From Alteromonadaceae bacterium (GTDB lineage: Bacteria; Pseudomonadota; Gammaproteobacteria; Enterobacterales; Alteromonadaceae), in assembly GCA_013373625.1 (NCBI GenBank), contig JABXHM010000011.1:1-64000 (forward strand): a stretch of 64,000 nt of DNA. Direction: 5' to 3'. This document shows, in pieces, positions 61,845 through 64,000 of this stretch; positions within the stretch are counted from its first letter, which is position 1, and every line of letters begins with the position of its first letter. Made by a program: the position numbers and the translations under genes. Below the pieces are notes generated by a model that ran no database searches, had not been told where the DNA came from, and saw only the letters and a list, made by a program, of their open reading frames with translations.

Positions 61845-63213
61845 ATCTTCAACTACGCTGAGTATGTTGCAACAACAGGATATCAACGGCATCCTGCATC
61901 CGGCATCGTCCATTAGCCAAATCACACAAAACGGCCCTCGTATTATGCAAAGCGCCAGTGGCGTAATGGTAACCGATACTGAAGGCAGACAGCTCATCGA
62001 CGGTGTTGGCGGTCTCTGGTGTGTCAATATTGGTTATGGTAATCAGGCGCTGGCCGCCGAAATGGCCAGGGCCAGCGAACAACTGGCGTATTTTCATACC
62101 TTTGGTGGCGCCAGCAACGAAGCTCAAATTCGCCTGGCCCAGCAATTACTCAAACGCGTACCGGCTTCTCTGGGCAAGGTGTTCTTTGGCTGTTCCGGCT
62201 CCGACGCAAATGACACCTTGATCAAACTGGTTTGGCAATATCATATGTTACGGGGTAATCCTGCCAAAGTGAAAATTATCAGTCGCCGACAGGCGTATCA
62301 TGGCACCTCAATAGCAACCGCATCACTGACCGGGCTGAGCAGCTTTCATCGCCATTTTACATTACCCCAGGACTTTGTTTTACATACCAGCCCGGCTTTT
62401 TACTATCGTGACAGTCACGATAACGAGTCAGAAACAGCTTACAGTGAGCGCTTGATCAACGAGCTTGAAACACTCATCGAACAACAGGGCGCAGAGAACA
62501 TCGGAGCATTTATTGCCGAACCTATTATGGGTGCCGGCGGCGTAATTACGCCACCATCCGGATATTTTGAGCGGCTACAGGCGTGCCTAAAAAAACACAA
62601 CATTCTGTTCATCGCCGATGAAGTAGTCTGCGGATTTGGCCGCACCGGCCACTGGTTTGCCAGCGAATATTATCAGCTTGAGCCCGATATGATGGCCACA
62701 GCCAAGGGCATTACCAGTGGTTACTTTCCCATGTCAGCGGCGTTTATCTCAGACACTATCTGGCAGACACTGAAAGACCATAGTGTTCAAACTGGCGGTC
62801 TCGCCCACGGTTATACGTATTCCGGGCATCCGGTGGGGGCTGCTGTTGCACTTAAAAACATTGACCTGCTTGAGCAACAAGGTCTTATCTCAAGTAGCGC
62901 CGATGTGGGAAGCTACCTGCACCAGCAACTCCATATTGCGCTCAGTGACCACCCTCACGTAGGCGAAATTCGCGGTCTGGGTTTGCTGGCTGGTATTCAA
63001 CTGGTAGCCGATAAAGCCAGCCGGTCGTTCTTTAATCCCGCCGACAGTGTCGCCGCTAAGGTGGCTGCAGAAGCTTATAAGTTGGGGATTATTGTGCGAC
63101 CGTTACCCAGCGTATCAACGCTGGCCTTATCACCGCCGCTGTGTATTCGCCGCAAAGAAGTCGCCTCACTGGTCAGTAATCTGGCTATTGCCGTGCAAAA
63201 AGTACTGGGATAA
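61834..63213 (+). CDS. class III pyridoxal-phosphate omega-aminotransferase
   Basis: A 459-residue fold-type I transaminase. Start at ATG 61834 ([12 protein letters not shown]) with AGGAGC upstream, overlapping the astD stop by 11 bases. The omega-transaminase motifs are present: [45 protein letters not shown] and the PLP-lysine in [12 protein letters not shown]. It is longer than AstC (about 400) and of the SpuC/putrescine-pyruvate or beta-alanine-pyruvate type, so I do not call it succinylornithine transaminase. Operon position suggests a role in arginine or polyamine breakdown. Confidence 0.88.
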   Translation: MTTKSSTTLSMLQQQDINGILHPASSISQITQNGPRIMQSASGVMVTDTEGRQLIDGVGGLWCVNIGYGNQALAAEMARASEQLAYFHTFGGASNEAQIRLAQQLLKRVPASLGKVFFGCSGSDANDTLIKLVWQYHMLRGNPAKVKIISRRQAYHGTSIATASLTGLSSFHRHFTLPQDFVLHTSPAFYYRDSHDNESETAYSERLINELETLIEQQGAENIGAFIAEPIMGAGGVITPPSGYFERLQACLKKHNILFIADEVVCGFGRTGHWFASEYYQLEPDMMATAKGITSGYFPMSAAFISDTIWQTLKDHSVQTGGLAHGYTYSGHPVGAAVALKNIDLLEQQGLISSSADVGSYLHQQLHIALSDHPHVGEIRGLGLLAGIQLVADKASRSFFNPADSVAAKVAAEAYKLGIIVRPLPSVSTLALSPPLCIRRKEVASLVSNLAIAVQKVLG

Positions 63214-63219
63214 ACCGAC

Positions 63220-63236
63220 GGCCGCCCCACGCGGCC
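63220..63236. terminator. GC-rich hairpin between convergent genes
   Basis: GGCCGC (63220-63225) and GCGGCC (63231-63236) with loop CCCAC, between the aminotransferase stop and the Lrp stop. No T-run; probable transcript-end hairpin. Confidence 0.45.
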
Positions 63237-63247
63237 TGCTAGTCTGA

Positions 63248-63712
63248 TCAATCAATTGGCATCAGGGATGGTCCCTTTAGCTGCTCCATCATGAGAATAC
63301 TCTCCGACGCAGCAATATTCTTAAGCGCCATAAGTTCGTGGCTAATAAAGTATGAAAAGCTTTCCATATCTTTGGCCAGAACACGCAGCATGGCGTATTT
63401 ATCGCCAACCACGGTCCAGCATTCCTGTACTTTGTCGTTATCCTGCACAAAACGTTGAAACTCGCGCTTGGCTGCCGGGGTATCCTGGTGCACACGCACC
63501 ATCACAATGGCATTGAGTTTCAGGTTAAAGCGAACCGGATCAAGTTGCGCCGTATATTTTTGAATAAACCCACTCGTTTCCAAACGCTTAATACGCCGGT
63601 GACATTGTGAGGCAGACAAGCCGATATACTCACCAATCATTGCAGCGGTCTGGCTGGCGTCAATCTGTAGTTGCCGCAAGATACTGATATCAAACGCGTC
63701 GAGCTTTTCCAT
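63248..63712 (-). CDS. Lrp/AsnC-family transcriptional regulator
   Basis: A 154-residue regulator: winged helix (LDAFDISILRQLQIDASQTAAMIGEYIGLSASQCHRRIKRLETSGFI) followed by the RAM ligand-binding domain (LDPVRFNLKLNAIVMVRVH, VQECWTVVGDKYAMLRVLAKDMESF). Such proteins sense amino acids and often control neighbouring catabolic genes. It is convergent with the ast/aminotransferase operon and follows a ferredoxin-domain gene by 4 bases, so it is likely the distal gene of that operon. Effector unknown. Confidence 0.92.
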   Translation of the reverse strand: MEKLDAFDISILRQLQIDASQTAAMIGEYIGLSASQCHRRIKRLETSGFIQKYTAQLDPVRFNLKLNAIVMVRVHQDTPAAKREFQRFVQDNDKVQECWTVVGDKYAMLRVLAKDMESFSYFISHELMALKNIAASESILMMEQLKGPSLMPID

Positions 63713-63716
63713 CTAA

Positions 63717-64000
63717 TTACTCCTGTGCGAGTTTAATGTCGGATTGGGCAATACAACTGCAGGCAAGAATAAAGCCCGCGTCCTGCTCACTTTGGGTAAG
63801 CCCGCCCATGTCGGGGAGGCACTGTACCTTACCATCGAGCAGCTTTACTTTGCACTCGCCACAAATACCTGCACGGCAATCACTGGGCAGAACCATACCG
63901 GCGCGCTCGCAATGATTCAAAATAGTGTCCTGATTACTGGCTGTGACCGGCGGGGTTTTATCACTAAAATGAATCTGTAACACGACCTCATTCTCTGCCA
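63717..64000 (-). CDS. plant-type [2Fe-2S] ferredoxin domain, C-terminal end of an incomplete gene
   Basis: The visible 94 codons form a plant-type ferredoxin: DCRAGICGECKVKLLDG supplies three cysteines (Cx4Cx2C) and ACSCIAQSDIKL the fourth. A GTG at 63983 could start an 88-residue ferredoxin, but the frame stays open to the window edge, and this domain closely resembles the C-terminal ferredoxin of GbcB/HCR-type flavin-ferredoxin reductases. I therefore regard it as the 3' part of an oxidoreductase whose FAD/NAD domain lies outside the window. Co-oriented with the Lrp gene. Confidence 0.75.
   Translation of the reverse strand, partial: AENEVVLQIHFSDKTPPVTASNQDTILNHCERAGMVLPSDCRAGICGECKVKLLDGKVQCLPDMGGLTQSEQDAGFILACSCIAQSDIKLAQE

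Noticed and set aside
1..64000. CRISPR array, tRNA, rRNA, insertion sequence, integron attC or prophage
   Set aside because: No regular direct repeats, cloverleaf sequences, transposase or integrase motifs were seen on either strand.

Overview
The window reads as chromosomal DNA of a free-living marine gammaproteobacterium of the Alteromonas type (order Alteromonadales). This rests on mid-40s percent GC by eye, dense genes with good Shine-Dalgarno sites, many TonB/lipoprotein/c-di-GMP/chemotaxis genes, and family-level resemblance of most proteins. I see no phage, transposase, integron, CRISPR, rRNA or tRNA, so this is core or near-core chromosome and not an island.

Layout. 1-2.2 kb: end-truncated M1 aminopeptidase and a Cache-type chemoreceptor. 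2.6-5.3 kb: arsenic operon arsR-arsC-arsH-acr3 (minus) with a perfect inverted-repeat operator in front of arsR. 5.3-12.1 kb: small unknown protein, periplasmic phosphatase-like protein, DUF4382 lipoprotein, TPR-GGDEF cyclase, two small conserved proteins. 10.9-13.2 kb: ROK regulator and PfkB sugar kinase with a candidate ROK operator between them. 13.3-16.0 kb: a short class I adenylate cyclase paralogue preceded by an NTF2-like gene, which is itself preceded by what looks like a complete branched-chain amino-acid attenuator (promoter, Ile/Val/Leu-rich leader peptide, antiterminator/terminator). 16.2-23.9 kb: DUF202 protein, acetyltransferase, M1 aminopeptidase, the oxygen-dependent methionine synthase pair mesX-mesD behind a structured leader, DUF1206 membrane protein. 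24-37 kb: RecQ-like helicase, a decayed VanZ-like gene, two more GGDEF proteins, AI-2E-type permease, PAP2 phosphatase, PQQ sugar dehydrogenase, transglutaminase plus Anbu proteasome homologue. 37-47.8 kb: Shelphs-like phosphatase, large TonB receptor, membrane-bound winged-helix/beta-propeller regulator, M16 protease, PAS chemoreceptor. 48-59.2 kb: ene-reductase/SGNH hydrolase/LysR locus, S41 protease, two-component system, DUF1080 protein, small membrane proteins. 59.3-64 kb: arginine succinyltransferase pathway genes astA-astD, a class III aminotransferase, Lrp regulator and the C-terminal end of a ferredoxin-domain reductase.

How it fits together. The themes are nutrient sensing (chemoreceptors, three GGEEF cyclases, class I adenylate cyclase, two-component system), scavenging (TonB receptor, M1/M16/S41 peptidases, DUF1080 and SGNH hydrolases, PQQ dehydrogenase) and amino-acid economy (mesXD, ast genes, Lrp, the ilv-like attenuator). 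The most unusual item is the ilv-like attenuator at 15.83-16.02 kb, which lies in front of genes that are not branched-chain amino-acid biosynthesis genes. The second is the nested-hairpin leader of mesX. Operators, hairpins and start-site choices are read from sequence only and none has been tested by folding or search.
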